64,000 nt of DNA, from contig CAYQKF010000008.1 of the NCBI GenBank assembly GCA_964417935.1, forward strand, positions 1 to 64,000, read 5' to 3'. Of this stretch, positions 16,248 through 26,017 are shown piece by piece. The stretch comes from NIOZ-UU13 sp964417935. GTDB taxonomy: Bacteria; Planctomycetota; Phycisphaerae; Sedimentisphaerales; Anaerobacaceae. Positions within the stretch are counted from its first letter, which is position 1. Every line of letters begins with the position of its first letter. The position numbers and the translations under genes are program-made. The notes under the pieces were generated by a model. The model was not told where the DNA came from. It was given only the letters and a program-made list of their open reading frames with translations, and ran no database searches.

Positions 16248-19085
16248 TTACTGTTGCGGCTCTGGTTCCGGTGCCGTCCGATACAGACGAATATCATCAA
16301 AAAAGACTAAACCTGAACCGCCGGCTTGCAGATTATTCTTATCGCCGAAACCAATAGAAATCGTATTGACATTGGCAAGGTTCACGCCTGTGAACTCCTG
16401 CAGGTCGATAGTCCATTCCGTCCAGGTATCTATCAACGCCGCGTCGGGATTATTGTGATAGACCACCGCGCTGCCGTTGAGAGCCACATACATCCGCTCA
16501 GCAGCATTAGAGGCATCACCATAGAACCACAGCGACAATACTCCAACACCTTCTTCTGTCCAATCACGCGGCCAGACCAACGTCATGGCTGCCTCAGAGT
16601 ACTTGAAATTGTTCTCGTAATAAAGCGGCATCGATTGAGAGCCGCCGTGAACAATCGTAGTCTCGGCAAAAGGAGGTTCAGCATGACCTGCCATAGAGCC
16701 ATTCGTCGGGACTTCCCATCCATCTATCCACGTACTGAATATCTCGTCGGGCGGATAGTCGTTGTAGTCCTCAATACCGTCTATCTCAATGAAGTCGGTT
16801 ACCGAGAAGCTCCATACGTTGCCTTTGCTGATTGTCGCGTCGGTATTATACTCATCGACACGCCAGTAGTAAGGCCCACCGCCCCATTCAACGCCTTCGG
16901 ATGGAGTGTAAATTGTAACACCCTGTCGGCCTCGATATATGCCGGTCGTATCGGATGCATCAGCATCAGCAACGGCGTCTCTATCGGTACCGAAGTAAAC
17001 ATCGTGCCCAGATGCATTATCTCCCGGCGACCAGCTAAGGGGAGTCGCATCTCTGATGTACAGTATTGAGCCCTGACTCGGCTTCGGGTTCCAGGCAAGC
17101 AGCAGATCGCCTCGCATAGCGACTTCGATTTCTTCCTGCGTCAGTGCCTTGTCGTAGATACGCAGCTCGTCGATGTGTTGAACAGGAGGCCCGCCGTTAT
17201 AGCCACCTGCTTCGGAATTACCACCTATGAAGCCAGAACGCATCTCGCCGCTACCAAAGGTTGGGCCTCCCGAGGCCGAAGGCTCTGCAAAACCATCGAT
17301 ATAGATGGTCAGCAGTCCATTGTCGAACACACCACAGACATGGTGCCACAGCCCGTCATCCACGCGTCTGCTGCTACCGTTATCAACCTGTCCTGAACTG
17401 GTCATCACATCCCAGCCCACCTGGCCATCACCACCACCGTAGCCGTTGATCTCCAGACGCCAGTAGCTGTCACGGTCAAACGAGGCAATGTACTGGTTGG
17501 CCGCGCTGCTGGTGCGGATCCAGGCACAGACAGTCACCTCCGTGCCGTTCGGGTCGTTATAGCTGAGGTTCTGAATTGCCACATAGCCACCGTTCATTTT
17601 CAGGGCGGCATCACCAAGATAACCAGGGATGGCCCATTGAGGACCGAAGAGTGTCCCGTGATTGCCATGCCCGGACCAATCCACGGCAGTAGTGCCCATA
17701 CCCTCGTCAAGCGTCCACCAGCCAATAAGATTGGTGTCAGTAATAGGTATCTCAGGTAGGGTTTTGAAGCTCCAGACATTGCCTTTATGGGTCGCGACTC
17801 CATCGAACTCATCGACACGCCAGTAGTAAACCTTATCTAATTCAAGTGTGCCGGGAGTATAGGTTGTCTCTGACTGGGGCAGACCCACAACAGCACTGTT
17901 CACATCATCAAAATTGTCGCCGAAATACACATGGTGCAGTTTCGCGCCGAAGCCACCCGTCCAGTTGAGCTCCACATCCGGTTTCACAAATTTGACGCCG
18001 TCAGCCGGCTCGGGATTATAGGCAGTCCTGGGGGGAATCGTAAAGCTCCAGACATCGCCCTTCCAGGGACTATTCGGGTCCAGATCATTGACCTCATCGA
18101 TTCGCCAATAGTAAGTTGTGCCCGGAACAAGGCCATCCGGATAAGGAAATCCGAGAAAGCCAACAATAAGCTTTGTTGTGGCCTGGTTGCCTAAGAACGT
18201 CCCTTCTGTTCCGTCGTTCACATCGTCAAAATTCTCGCCGATGTACACATCGTGCGAGAGAGCAAAATCTCCCGCGCGCCAGCCAAGGCTTGCCCATGTG
18301 GCCTCAAGCATGGCACCATCGACCGGGGCGGGACCAAAGGCATAGGGAAATCCTTCAGCACCTTCCATAGCGGCCAGTATCTCGGCCTCCGACAGTGCCC
18401 GGCTGTAGATGCGCACATCATCAATCAGGCCATCAAAAGGAGTGGTACCTCTGGCACCAAGAGTTATGATGAAATCAGTGGCGGCACCGCTATGTAGGTT
18501 AATATCTACTGTATCTACCTCATAGCCTTTGCTCAGGTCACCATCAATATAGACCTTCATTGCATCATTGGTTCCGTCCGTTTCAAAAGCAATCGTAACG
18601 GCCACATGATGCCACTCGTCGTCATTCACGACAGCACTGGAGTTGAGAGATGTCAAAGCCCCAACGCTATGAGCTCGCACCATGATCACGCCTGAGACTT
18701 CAATATTGATTGATCTATTACCCTGCACGTGTTCCGCCCCGGCAGGACCCTGGCAAATAATTGTTTTTATACTGGAACCTGCGGAAGTCTTAAACCAGAC
18801 CATCCAGGTTACCTCGCCTGTGAAACCAAAACCTTCTGCTTCAGTAGTACCAGGCATCTCTATTTTGTCATCGGTGCCGTCGAACTCCAGCGCGCCGCCT
18901 ATCTTCCCAGCCACTCACTGTGGGTCGCCAAAAATGGTGCCATCGTGGTTATTGCCGGAACTATCGCTGGCGTCGCCGTCAAGCCTCCACCAGCCCAAAA
19001 GATCAGGGCCGGCAGCATTTGCTGCGCTTGTCAGAACTATACCCAGCACAAAAACAAAAGAAACCAGATAAATCATTTTCCACAT
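16248..19085 (-). CDS. large secreted LamG protein 1, interrupted by an in-frame TGA at 18915-18917
   Basis: The ATG at 19083-19085 has an AAGGAGG site and starts a signal peptide (MIYLVSFVFVLGIVLTSAANA). The frame then reads LLGWWRLDGDASDSSGN, the start of LamG 1, and meets TGA after GDPQ, where the paralogues have Trp (GEPQW, GNPAW). The remaining 888 codons are open. They encode the rest of LamG 1, two fibronectin-like repeats (each with VYFGDNFDDV and YYWRVDE), a second LamG domain starting LIGWWTLDEGMG, a third fibronectin-like repeat (HDVYFGTDRDAV), and a C-terminal beta-sandwich of about 160 residues (IDGIEDYNDYPPDEIFSTW) that looks carbohydrate binding. It ends PEPEPQQ with no anchor. 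GTG or later starts after the TGA would give a protein without a signal. Probably a surface or extracellular glycan-binding protein. Confidence 0.82.
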
Positions 19086-19353
19086 AATAATCCTCCTTCA
19101 AAAAATAAATATAGGTTGTTAATTGAAATGTAAAATTTCTTCACTCCTAAGCACCTGTACTCGCGTTACCACAGGTGCGAGAACGAAGTGTCCTCTACAA
19201 CTCTGTACCTCGCATAATACATAACAACTCCTCCTTTATCGAAAAACAACAAATATTCCGCACGTCAGATGACCAAAACCCGTTGATACTCATCATACGC
19301 GGACACAAGCTTCACTACTCTTATTTATATCAAATCAACTACTTTGGCGTCAA
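19086..19353 (-). promoter_or_regulatory. leader cassette copy A: promoter, upstream ORF, hairpin/pseudoknot, RBS
   Basis: On the minus strand the -35 TTGACG (19348-19353) and -10 TATAAA (19324-19329) are 18 bp apart. A first ribosome site (AAAGGAGG) precedes an upstream ORF at 19166-19222 that encodes an 18-residue peptide, MYYARYRVVEDTSFSHLW. The ORF ends inside a hairpin with stems GCACCTGT/ACAGGTGC (19151-19158 and 19171-19178). An alternative helix CTCGC/GCGAG would make an H-type pseudoknot with ACCTGT/ACAGGT. A second site (GAAGGAGG) serves LamG gene 1. Copies B and C are at 23260-23552 and 34982-35223. Confidence 0.75.
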
Positions 19354-19572
19354 GCAAAATCTCTCGAGTTATACATACCTTTTAGAGCAGAAAAGTGAAA
19401 AAATACCCTTGACAGGCTCCGGTTCATAGGATTTAACGGGCATGACGTGATTATTTGTGTCGTGACAAAAATTTTTTATTCTATAATATGGAATCCGACA
19501 GCAAATACGGCGGGCAACGCGATGCTGCGACAACAGAGATTGTTGTCTCGATGATAAGTAAGGAGTAACCGC

Positions 19573-20256
19573 ATGGCCCAAGAAGAACAGGTACTAGTTG
19601 TCGAGCGAAAAGTCCTTGAACATGTCGGGATGTTTCAGGGACTCACATTCGACGTGGATAGCTATCTCCGCAAGCTCTTTGTTCCGGGCGTTCCACGTTT
19701 CATGCCAAGGTCTCAAGCGGAAAAAGACCCTGCCTATAAGCAGCTCATTCCCTACGTTATCATGGCTTGTGACGGGAAGTACCTTAGCTACGTTAGAGGA
19801 AGGCGAGCCGGAGAGACGCGGCTTGTCGGGCACAGATCCATCGGTATAGGAGGCCATATAAACCCTGCTGATGACATGCCCTTATTCAATGCCGACTTCT
19901 ACGAAACCTACCTTGCCGCCGTTGAGCGAGAAGTGGCGGAGGAAGTGTCCGTAGAAACGAGCCACACTGAACGCGTCGTTGCCCTCCTAAATGACGAGTC
20001 CAACGAGGTTGGACGTGTACACCTCGGAATAGTCCACTATTGGATTCTGGATGCACCAAAGGTTAACAAGCGAGAACAGATGATTACCCAAATGGCCTTT
20101 ATGACACCTGCCGAGCTGCAAGAAGTCCGAGATACTATGGAGACGTGGTCAGGGTTGTGCTTAAGCCACCTTGCCGATATGACTGAACACAGAAAATCCG
20201 GGATACAGATAGACCCCATTCAGAGCAGTCCTACAAAAAACCGTGAACTGGTCTAA
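19573..20256 (+). CDS. Nudix-like hydrolase domain protein
   Basis: A 227-residue soluble protein starting at ATG 19573 after AAGGAG. It contains GGHINPADD (93-101) and a helix with AAVEREVAEEVSVE (116-129) that fits the REuxEE core of the Nudix box, with a long insertion between the Gly and the Glu-rich helix. Nudix enzymes cleave nucleoside-diphosphate-linked compounds. The substrate cannot be told. The N-terminal LVVERKVLEHVGMFQGL and an R-P-rich stretch form a domain that is conserved in appearance but unknown to me. It lies between, and opposite in strand to, two LamG genes, with no sign of co-regulation with them. The extended Nudix motif makes the catalytic status uncertain. Confidence 0.72.
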   Translation: MAQEEQVLVVERKVLEHVGMFQGLTFDVDSYLRKLFVPGVPRFMPRSQAEKDPAYKQLIPYVIMACDGKYLSYVRGRRAGETRLVGHRSIGIGGHINPADDMPLFNADFYETYLAAVEREVAEEVSVETSHTERVVALLNDESNEVGRVHLGIVHYWILDAPKVNKREQMITQMAFMTPAELQEVRDTMETWSGLCLSHLADMTEHRKSGIQIDPIQSSPTKNRELV

Positions 20257-20305
20257 TCTCCTGTTGGTTTATCTGGAGTTCATCCGTTATTGCGCTAAAA
20301 TAAAT

Positions 20306-20338
20306 GGGGCTTATACCGAAATATTCAGTATAAGCCCC
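20306..20338 (-). terminator. shared-type terminator of LamG gene 2
   Basis: On the minus strand GGGGCTTATACTG pairs with CGGTATAAGCCCC and a T-rich run follows. It is homologous to the hairpin at 16134-16166. It may also stop transcription from the Nudix-like gene on the other strand. Confidence 0.75.
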
Positions 20339-20397
20339 GAATTGAAGCAAATCTGTTACATCAACCATGCAGTCTCAATTGTCACCTAAATCCAGAA

Positions 20398-23145
20398 CTA
20401 AAAATCCGGTTCTGGGTATGGTGGTGCCAACCGATACAGAAGAATATCGTCAAATAACACCATACCGGAACCACCAGCCTGAAGATTGTTCTTATCACCG
20501 AAACCAATAGAAATCGTATTGACATTGGCAAGGTTCACGCCCTGGGCCGCAAACTCCTGCAGGTCGATAGTCCATTCCGTCCAGGTATCTATCTGTGCTG
20601 CACTGGGATTATCGTGATAGACCGTCGCGCTGCCGTTGAGAGCCACATACATCCGCTCAGCAGCATTAGATGTGTCGCCGCAGAACCACAGCGACAGTAC
20701 ACCAACACCTTCCTCGGTCCAATCACGCGCCGAGACCAACGTCATGGTTGCCTCAGAGTACTTAAGATTGTTGTCGTAGCGATACGCCATCGACTGCCTG
20801 CCGCCGTGAACGACCGTCGTCTCGGCGAAAGGTGGGTCGTCATGGGCTATCAGAGCACCGTTTGTCGTGGTCCCAAATCCATCTATCCATGTACTGAATA
20901 TCTCGTCGGGCGGATAGTCGTTGTAGTCCTCAATGTCGTCTATCTCAATGAAGTCGGCTACCGAGAAGCTCCATACGTTGCCTTTGCTGATTGTCGCGTC
21001 GGTATTGTACTCATCGATACGCCAGTAGTAAGGCCCGCCGCCCCATTCAACTTCGGGTGGAGTGTAAATGGTAACACCCTGTCGGCCTCGATATATACCG
21101 GTCGTATCGGATGCATCGGCATCGGCAACGGCATCTCTATCAGTTCCGAAGTAAACATCATGCTGAGATGCATTATCTCCCGCCAACCAGTTGAGGGGCG
21201 TTGCATCTCTGATGTACATTTTTGAGCCTTGACTTGGGTTCGGACCCCAGGCAAGTAATGGGTCACCTCGCATAGCCAGCATAATCTCTTCGACCGTCAG
21301 CACCTTGTTGTAGATGCGCAGCTCATCAATGTCGCCGGAAATTGGAGAACCGCTGCCTCTGCTTCCGTTGAAGCTGGTTGCTTCGGAGTTAGCACCAATG
21401 AAGCCAAAACGGGTGTTTCCGCTTCCAAAAGTGTTGCCACCGGAAGTTGATGCCTCAGGACGGCCATCGATGTATATAGTCAGCCTGCCATTGTCATATA
21501 CACCCGTCACATGATGCCACAGCCCATCATCGACGCGAGTGCTGCTGCCGTAATCCACCTGGCCGGAACTGGTCATCACATCCCAGCCTACCTGGCCGGG
21601 ACCGGCACCATTACCGTTAATCTCCAGGCGCCAATACTCGTTGCGGTCAAACGAGGCAATGTACTGGTCACCGCTACTGCTCGTGCGAATCCAGGCGCAG
21701 ACAGTCAACTCAGTGTTGTCCGTGCTGTTGTAGCTGAGATTCTGAATCGCCACGTAGCCGCCATCTCTGAAGTCCATTGCGGCATTACCAAGCAGACCGG
21801 GGATAGCCCATTGCGGACCAAATAGTGTCCCGTGATTGCCATGCCCGGACCAATCAAGAGCAGTTGTGCCCATACCTTCGTCAAGCGTCCACAAGCCAAT
21901 AAGATCAGGTTCAGTAATGGGTACAATAGGCAATGTTCTGAAGCTCCAGACATCACCTTTAAGTGTGGTGGTGCCGTCGAACTCATCGATTCGCCAGTAA
22001 TAAACCTTCTCTAACTCAAGTGTGCCGGGAGTATAGGTTGCCTCTGCCTGAGGCAGACCCCCGGTAGCACTGTTTACATCGTCAAAATTGTCACCGAAAT
22101 ATACGGTGTGTAAACTCGCACCGAAACCTCCCATCCAGCTAAGTTCCACATCCGGGTCCATATACTTGGCACCATCAGCCGGGTCGGAATCATACGCAGT
22201 CTTGGGGGGAACTGTGAAGTTCCAGACATCTCCTATCCACGGACTATTTGGGTTCAGATCATTGACCTCATCGATGCGCCAATAATAAGTCGTGCCTGTA
22301 ACAAGACCATCCGGATAAGGAAATCCTTGAAAGCCGATAATATAATTCGTCGAGAGTTGATTGCCTCTGAATGTCTCGCCGGTGCCCTCGTTCACATCGT
22401 CAAAATTCTCGCCAAAGTACAAATCGTGTGAGACCGCATGACCTCCCGGCGTCCAGCTAAGGTTCACCCACGTCTCGGCAAGCATAACACCATCAGCAGG
22501 AACGGGATTGTAGGCGCCGGAGGGGGCCACTATCGTAATATCGTCGTAATAGACCGACGATGCACCGTTGCCGAACAGGTCAATGCATTGAAGTGTGCCG
22601 TGATCATTGTCGTCCCACTCGCGGGTGACAATCAGTGTGCCATTGTAGTACTCGTCGACGGTGTTGTTGTCCAGGTTGATAATGAATTTCAGTTCGACCC
22701 ACTGGTCATACAATATGTTTGCTGTGGTGGCACTGTTCCAGGGAGTGATTACTCCGGTACCCAAGTTAAAGTTCGTCTGTACGGACCAGTCATTGGTGCC
22801 ACCGTCGCTGTACGTGTTCAGCAAGATGAAGTAGCTTTCACCAGTGGTGCCCGAGGGAATGTACTGCATGGCCGAGAGTTCCCACATCCCGCCGGCCAAG
22901 TCAAACTCGTGCACCAAGTCGGCACTGCTGATGATCTCGACCGAAGTCGAGCCACTGAAAGCGTACAAATCCGATGCCGGCGCGCCAAAAGCTACATCGT
23001 TGTCCCAGCCTTTCCATCCTCCCTGGCCGTGCATCTCACTGCCGGCGGCATAGGACTCGAAATCCTCCATAAACTCACTTGCCGATGCGACTGAGGAGAC
23101 GCCCACAATCGCAAGAACCACTACTACAACTCTTAAGTTTCTCAT
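20398..23145 (-). CDS. large secreted LamG protein 2
   Basis: Start chosen at ATG 23143-23145, which has GAAGGAGG eight bases upstream and begins a clean signal peptide (MRNLRVVVVVLAIVGVSSVASA). A further ATG 30 bp upstream would place the ribosome site inside the coding sequence. The protein has about 915 residues. Residues about 25-215 form a beta-sandwich that differs from the LamG 1 type (FMEDFESYAAGSEMHGQGG). Two fibronectin-like repeats with YYWRIDE follow. LamG (LIGLWTLDEGMG to DIDELRIYNKVLTVEEI) is at about 425-640, a third fibronectin-like repeat ends near 745, and the C-terminal sandwich (IDDIEDYNDYPPDEIFSTW) completes it. Parts are near-identical in DNA to the gene at 38349. Likely an extracellular glycan-binding protein. 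Confidence 0.85.
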   Translation of the reverse strand: MRNLRVVVVVLAIVGVSSVASASEFMEDFESYAAGSEMHGQGGWKGWDNDVAFGAPASDLYAFSGSTSVEIISSADLVHEFDLAGGMWELSAMQYIPSGTTGESYFILLNTYSDGGTNDWSVQTNFNLGTGVITPWNSATTANILYDQWVELKFIINLDNNTVDEYYNGTLIVTREWDDNDHGTLQCIDLFGNGASSVYYDDITIVAPSGAYNPVPADGVMLAETWVNLSWTPGGHAVSHDLYFGENFDDVNEGTGETFRGNQLSTNYIIGFQGFPYPDGLVTGTTYYWRIDEVNDLNPNSPWIGDVWNFTVPPKTAYDSDPADGAKYMDPDVELSWMGGFGASLHTVYFGDNFDDVNSATGGLPQAEATYTPGTLELEKVYYWRIDEFDGTTTLKGDVWSFRTLPIVPITEPDLIGLWTLDEGMGTTALDWSGHGNHGTLFGPQWAIPGLLGNAAMDFRDGGYVAIQNLSYNSTDNTELTVCAWIRTSSSGDQYIASFDRNEYWRLEINGNGAGPGQVGWDVMTSSGQVDYGSSTRVDDGLWHHVTGVYDNGRLTIYIDGRPEASTSGGNTFGSGNTRFGFIGANSEATSFNGSRGSGSPISGDIDELRIYNKVLTVEEIMLAMRGDPLLAWGPNPSQGSKMYIRDATPLNWLAGDNASQHDVYFGTDRDAVADADASDTTGIYRGRQGVTIYTPPEVEWGGGPYYWRIDEYNTDATISKGNVWSFSVADFIEIDDIEDYNDYPPDEIFSTWIDGFGTTTNGALIAHDDPPFAETTVVHGGRQSMAYRYDNNLKYSEATMTLVSARDWTEEGVGVLSLWFCGDTSNAAERMYVALNGSATVYHDNPSAAQIDTWTEWTIDLQEFAAQGVNLANVNTISIGFGDKNNLQAGGSGMVLFDDILLYRLAPPYPEPDF

Positions 23146-23187
23146 TTCACAACCTCCTTCAAAAAAATACCACAAAAAAATAACATA

Positions 23188-23259
23188 TCAGCTAAGGCGT
23201 TGCCCGCTATACTCAGCACCCAAACAAAAGAAAAACAAATAAATCAATTTCTTAGACAT
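23188..23259 (-). pseudogene. relic LamG-type signal peptide (MSKKLIYL...), frameshifted
   Basis: Behind AAGGAGG an ATG starts MSKKLIYLFFFCLG, almost the same as the signal peptide of the LamG gene at 47966 (MSKKLIYLVSFVLLLSAAGNASA). The reading then slips: the second half (LSIAGNALADM) continues in another frame, and the first frame ends at a TGA at 23188-23190. It sits directly upstream of LamG gene 2, which has its own signal peptide. The former gene body has been lost or replaced. Confidence 0.75.
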
Positions 23260-23552
23260 AATAGTCCTCCTTTTAAGAATTAAATATAGGTTGTTAATTG
23301 AAATGTAAGATTTCTTCACTGCGAAGTACCTGTGCTCGCGTTACCGCACCTGTGCCTGCGAAACCGACAGGTGCAGGCAGGTGCGAGCACAAAGTGTCCT
23401 CTACAACTCCGTACTCTACATAATAGCTCCTCCTCTATGAAAAAATCTGCAAAGATTCCACATCTCAGCAGACCGGAATCTGCTGACACCCATACGTTCG
23501 GACACAAACCTCAACAATCTTATTTATACTAAATCAACCACTTTCCTGTCAA
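23260..23552 (-). promoter_or_regulatory. leader cassette copy B
   Basis: Homologous to copy A. It has -35 TTGACA (23547-23552), -10 TATAAA (23523-23528) with an 18-bp spacer, a first GGAGGAG site, and a hairpin region enlarged by a nested second hairpin unit with the same GCACCTG/CAGGTGC stems. Conserved sequence TTACATTTCAATTAACAACC precedes the second ribosome site. The upstream ORF start aligned with copy A is followed at once by TAG, but a longer frame ends in the same peptide as copy C (CTCRFRRHRCGNA). Confidence 0.72.
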
Positions 23553-24172
23553 GAATTATATGCCTTTGTTCTAAGATTGTCAAAAAATGCGAATTTGTAT
23601 GAGTTTTTCCGAAAAAATGCCGAAAAACGCCAAAAAATACTCATTTTCAAAATCACTGCCTCTTGCACTTATGTTCTTGTAATTTAAAAACTTATAATAA
23701 TTTACAAGAATTCTGAAAAACTAAATATCGAAGCGCAAGTGAATATCCGCTTTCCGGCTGGTCCGATTATGGGTGAATACCAGGGTCCACAAGCACCCCA
23801 AAGTTCGACAAAACGCTTCAAATTTCTTGTGCTCAGCAATTTTTAGCTATCACTATATATAGTATATTGCCTAATTTCCCCAGACAGACTTTTGTAGCTG
23901 TCTCTGCTGTTAAAATGGGTTTTCTTTTAATGCCGGTTTTTAGTATTGATAAGCGGTATTTTGCAGCGAATTTGCATAACTTTAGCCTTTCACAAAAGTT
24001 AGCTAAGTACCAAACTTTTCTAAAGTTTTCAGGCCATTGTTGTCGATACCAGTATTAGTAGGTTATTTGGGGCCTCCTAACGGATTAAGGGGACACACAA
24101 GATATAGTGGTTATTGGCTTTGAGGGGGAAAGGGATTTTTCGCCTTAAAGCTTATCTTGCAAGGTAGTCTGA
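23553..24172. other. AT-rich gene-free region
   Basis: About 620 bp without convincing coding sequence. It includes an A-rich, palindrome-rich part near 23590-23650 and a self-complementary CTATATATAG near 23850. It probably holds the promoter of the FlgM-like gene, which I cannot place firmly. Confidence 0.5.
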
Positions 24173-24454
24173 ATGCCCGATTTTGATTCCAGAAGCCGTT
24201 TTAAGGGCCAAAATCGCCAAGTGGATCATGTCGAAGATAGCCTTGCTCCGGATAAGGATTTAATTATGGAGCAGATTCTCGAAAATCTCAATACTACACC
24301 TATTGGCCAGGTGTTAAAAAAGATTTCTTCGCTGCCGGAGGTCCGCAAAGAGAAAGTTCTTGACGTCCGCCAGCAGCTTACAGAAGGTAAATACGATTTC
24401 AACGAGCATTTGGATGTTGCCCTCGATAGGGTTCTCGAGGACCTTACCGCATAA
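24173..24454 (+). CDS. FlgM-like anti-sigma-28 factor
   Basis: A 93-residue acidic protein whose C-terminal half (PEVRKEKVLDVRQQLTEGKY, then two short helices) matches the C-terminal helices of FlgM, which bind sigma-28 and hold back late flagellar genes. The N-terminal half is charged and likely disordered, as in FlgM. No flagellar gene or sigma-28 is in the window, so the partner is unknown. The ribosome site is poor. The small size and motif leave some doubt. Confidence 0.65.
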   Translation: MPDFDSRSRFKGQNRQVDHVEDSLAPDKDLIMEQILENLNTTPIGQVLKKISSLPEVRKEKVLDVRQQLTEGKYDFNEHLDVALDRVLEDLTA

Positions 24455-24600
24455 GGGGGGCTGCTTTGGGCCAAGCCTGATAAACAATTAAGGAGTGGTT
24501 GAGTCTCAATAGGTGTCTGGTCGGCAGCGTGTTTGTATTCGACCTTTTGGTTTTTTGGGTTTCCAATTTTGCGATTTACTGCAAAGTGGCGTCTCTTTAA

Positions 24601-25041
24601 CTACGAGACTATTTCAGGAACATCATCATCCAGCTCATCCATATCGACGGGTTTGTAGCCCGGCTTCTTTGATTTTTCCATCTCTTCTTTGAAAGCGGCG
24701 GTAACTTTTCCCTGAATTCTTTTTCTGCATTCCGCATTTATCGGATGGGCGATATCGGCGTGCAGCTTCATTCTGCCTTTGAAATCCTTTTTTGCCCTGT
24801 TTTCCTGAAGAGCCGCTCCGCAGTTATTGCAGTATTTGGCTCTGAGATGGTTTTTGCCTCCGCACTTGTCACAGTGGTCGCTCATTTTCCTGGAAGGCAT
24901 AGCGACGAAGTAGCCATTCGTACCTTCGATGACCTTGATGTCGCGGACCACAAACTCATTGTCCATCGTTATTGAGCAAAAAGCTTTTAACCTGTCATCT
25001 TTGTTGCTAATCAATTTGACTCTGACCTCAGTGATTTTCAT
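24601..25041 (-). CDS. spoVG: SpoVG-family regulator with an inserted zinc ribbon
   Basis: Read from ATG 25039-25041 (GCGAGG upstream), because MKITEVRVKLI is the usual SpoVG start. The longer frame from 25104 overlaps ispE. The protein has 146 residues. Its first 60 residues show the SpoVG fold (DRLKAFCSITMDNEFVVRDIKVIEG, with the FVAMPSRK motif) and its end shows the family's IAHPINAECRKRI helix. Between them lies an extra CxxC...CxxC zinc ribbon (HCDKCGGKNH and KYCNNCGAA). SpoVG proteins bind DNA or RNA and tune septation, virulence or metabolism. The gene starts 22 bp after ispE on the same strand, the ispE-spoVG neighbourhood known from Gram-positives. Confidence 0.9.
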   Translation of the reverse strand: MKITEVRVKLISNKDDRLKAFCSITMDNEFVVRDIKVIEGTNGYFVAMPSRKMSDHCDKCGGKNHLRAKYCNNCGAALQENRAKKDFKGRMKLHADIAHPINAECRKRIQGKVTAAFKEEMEKSKKPGYKPVDMDELDDDVPEIVS

Positions 25042-25063
25042 TTTCTTTGCCTCGCTTAAAAGT

Positions 25064-25966
25064 TCACCATCTATTGTTACTGGCGATAATGCTTTTGCAG
25101 CCAATTTTTTCTACAAGTTTGTGTTTGTATTGCCTGGCTATCTCTTCATCCCCGCTCTCGATGATAAGAAACATTGTTGGACCACTACCGCTCAGGCAAC
25201 AGGGCCCGATACCCAGCGACTCAATTTTTGCTTTCAGTTCGGCAAGACCTTCCACCAAACTGAAACAACTTGTTTCCAGCATATTTGCGCACATCTTCGC
25301 CACTAAATCAATTCTGTTTTTTCGGATATAGCTGTTTATTTGAGTGCTGAGCTTTTCATAGAGGGGCTGATTGTGCTTGTAATTAGTGTAAACCTTTTGC
25401 GTAGAAAGACTTACGTCAGGAAGTATCAAAAGACTTAGAAAATTAAAATTTTTGTCTAATTTTTTTATTTTTTCGCCTTTTCCTTTACAAAACGCCAACG
25501 GCCCACCCAAAAAGAAGGCCACATCGCTGCCGAGTTGCGATGCCAGTTCGGCGAGCCGGCGATTGTGAAGTTTTAGAGCCAGGTATTGGTTTAGTCCCAT
25601 AAGGGTTGCCGCTGCATTGCTGCTTGCTGAGCCGAGTCCTGAGCCGGCGGGGATATTTTTTGTCAGGGTGATTTTGATATCAGTCCACACACCGCAACTA
25701 TTCAAGAGCAGTTTGGCAGCCTGGTAGATGAGATTTTCCTTGCCTTCCGGCGCCCAGTGTGGGCCTTGGCAGACGAGTTCGACGTCGGCTTTTTGGCCCG
25801 GTTCGATGAGGATTTCGTCGTACCAGTTGACCTTGGCCATTATCGTTTCTAATTCGTGGAAACCATCCGGACGTTTGCCGACCACAAGCAGAGACAAATT
25901 GATTTTGGCAGGCGCTCTTACCAATACCCCGTCGCCGAGAGTTTCAAATTGTTCTTTATCAACCAT
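25064..25966 (-). CDS. ispE: 4-diphosphocytidyl-2-C-methyl-D-erythritol kinase
   Basis: A 300-residue GHMP kinase of the non-mevalonate isoprenoid pathway that phosphorylates CDP-ME. Visible features are APAKINLSL (18-26), the RPDGFHELETIM motif (32-43), the ATP loop PAGSGLGSASSNAAA (106-120), VAFFLGGPLAFCKGKGE, and a C-terminal GSGPTMF segment. The length is typical. It is the first gene of an ispE-spoVG unit. Confidence 0.95.
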   Translation of the reverse strand: MVDKEQFETLGDGVLVRAPAKINLSLLVVGKRPDGFHELETIMAKVNWYDEILIEPGQKADVELVCQGPHWAPEGKENLIYQAAKLLLNSCGVWTDIKITLTKNIPAGSGLGSASSNAAATLMGLNQYLALKLHNRRLAELASQLGSDVAFFLGGPLAFCKGKGEKIKKLDKNFNFLSLLILPDVSLSTQKVYTNYKHNQPLYEKLSTQINSYIRKNRIDLVAKMCANMLETSCFSLVEGLAELKAKIESLGIGPCCLSGSGPTMFLIIESGDEEIARQYKHKLVEKIGCKSIIASNNRW

Positions 25967-26017
25967 AGTTCGTGGCCCGTGCCTCGTCGCTCGTGACCCG
26001 TTTAAGATACTGAATTT

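Noticed and set aside
16326..17069. 247-residue plus-strand ORF opposite LamG gene 1
   Set aside because: It recurs opposite every LamG paralogue (for example 20614-21225 and 40359-40970) because the coding DNA is repeated. It has no independent start signals.
7296..18917. Reassignment of UGA to tryptophan in this genome
   Set aside because: TGA ends many ordinary genes here (for example 28485-28487, 33674-33676, 45857-45859, 47842-47844, 59688-59690, 59881-59883), and Trp is otherwise TGG in all recognised proteins.
7296..18917. Selenocysteine at the two in-frame TGA codons
   Set aside because: The aligned residue is Trp, not Cys, LamG domains are not selenoproteins, and no SECIS-like hairpin was evident directly after the codons.
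19150..19182. c-di-GMP or preQ1 riboswitch in the leader cassette
   Set aside because: The conserved core sequences of these classes are not present. Only a pseudoknot-like pairing is shared with the general type.
23867..24058. 63-residue ORF upstream of the FlgM-like gene
   Set aside because: No ribosome site, no domain, and composition of AT-rich non-coding DNA.
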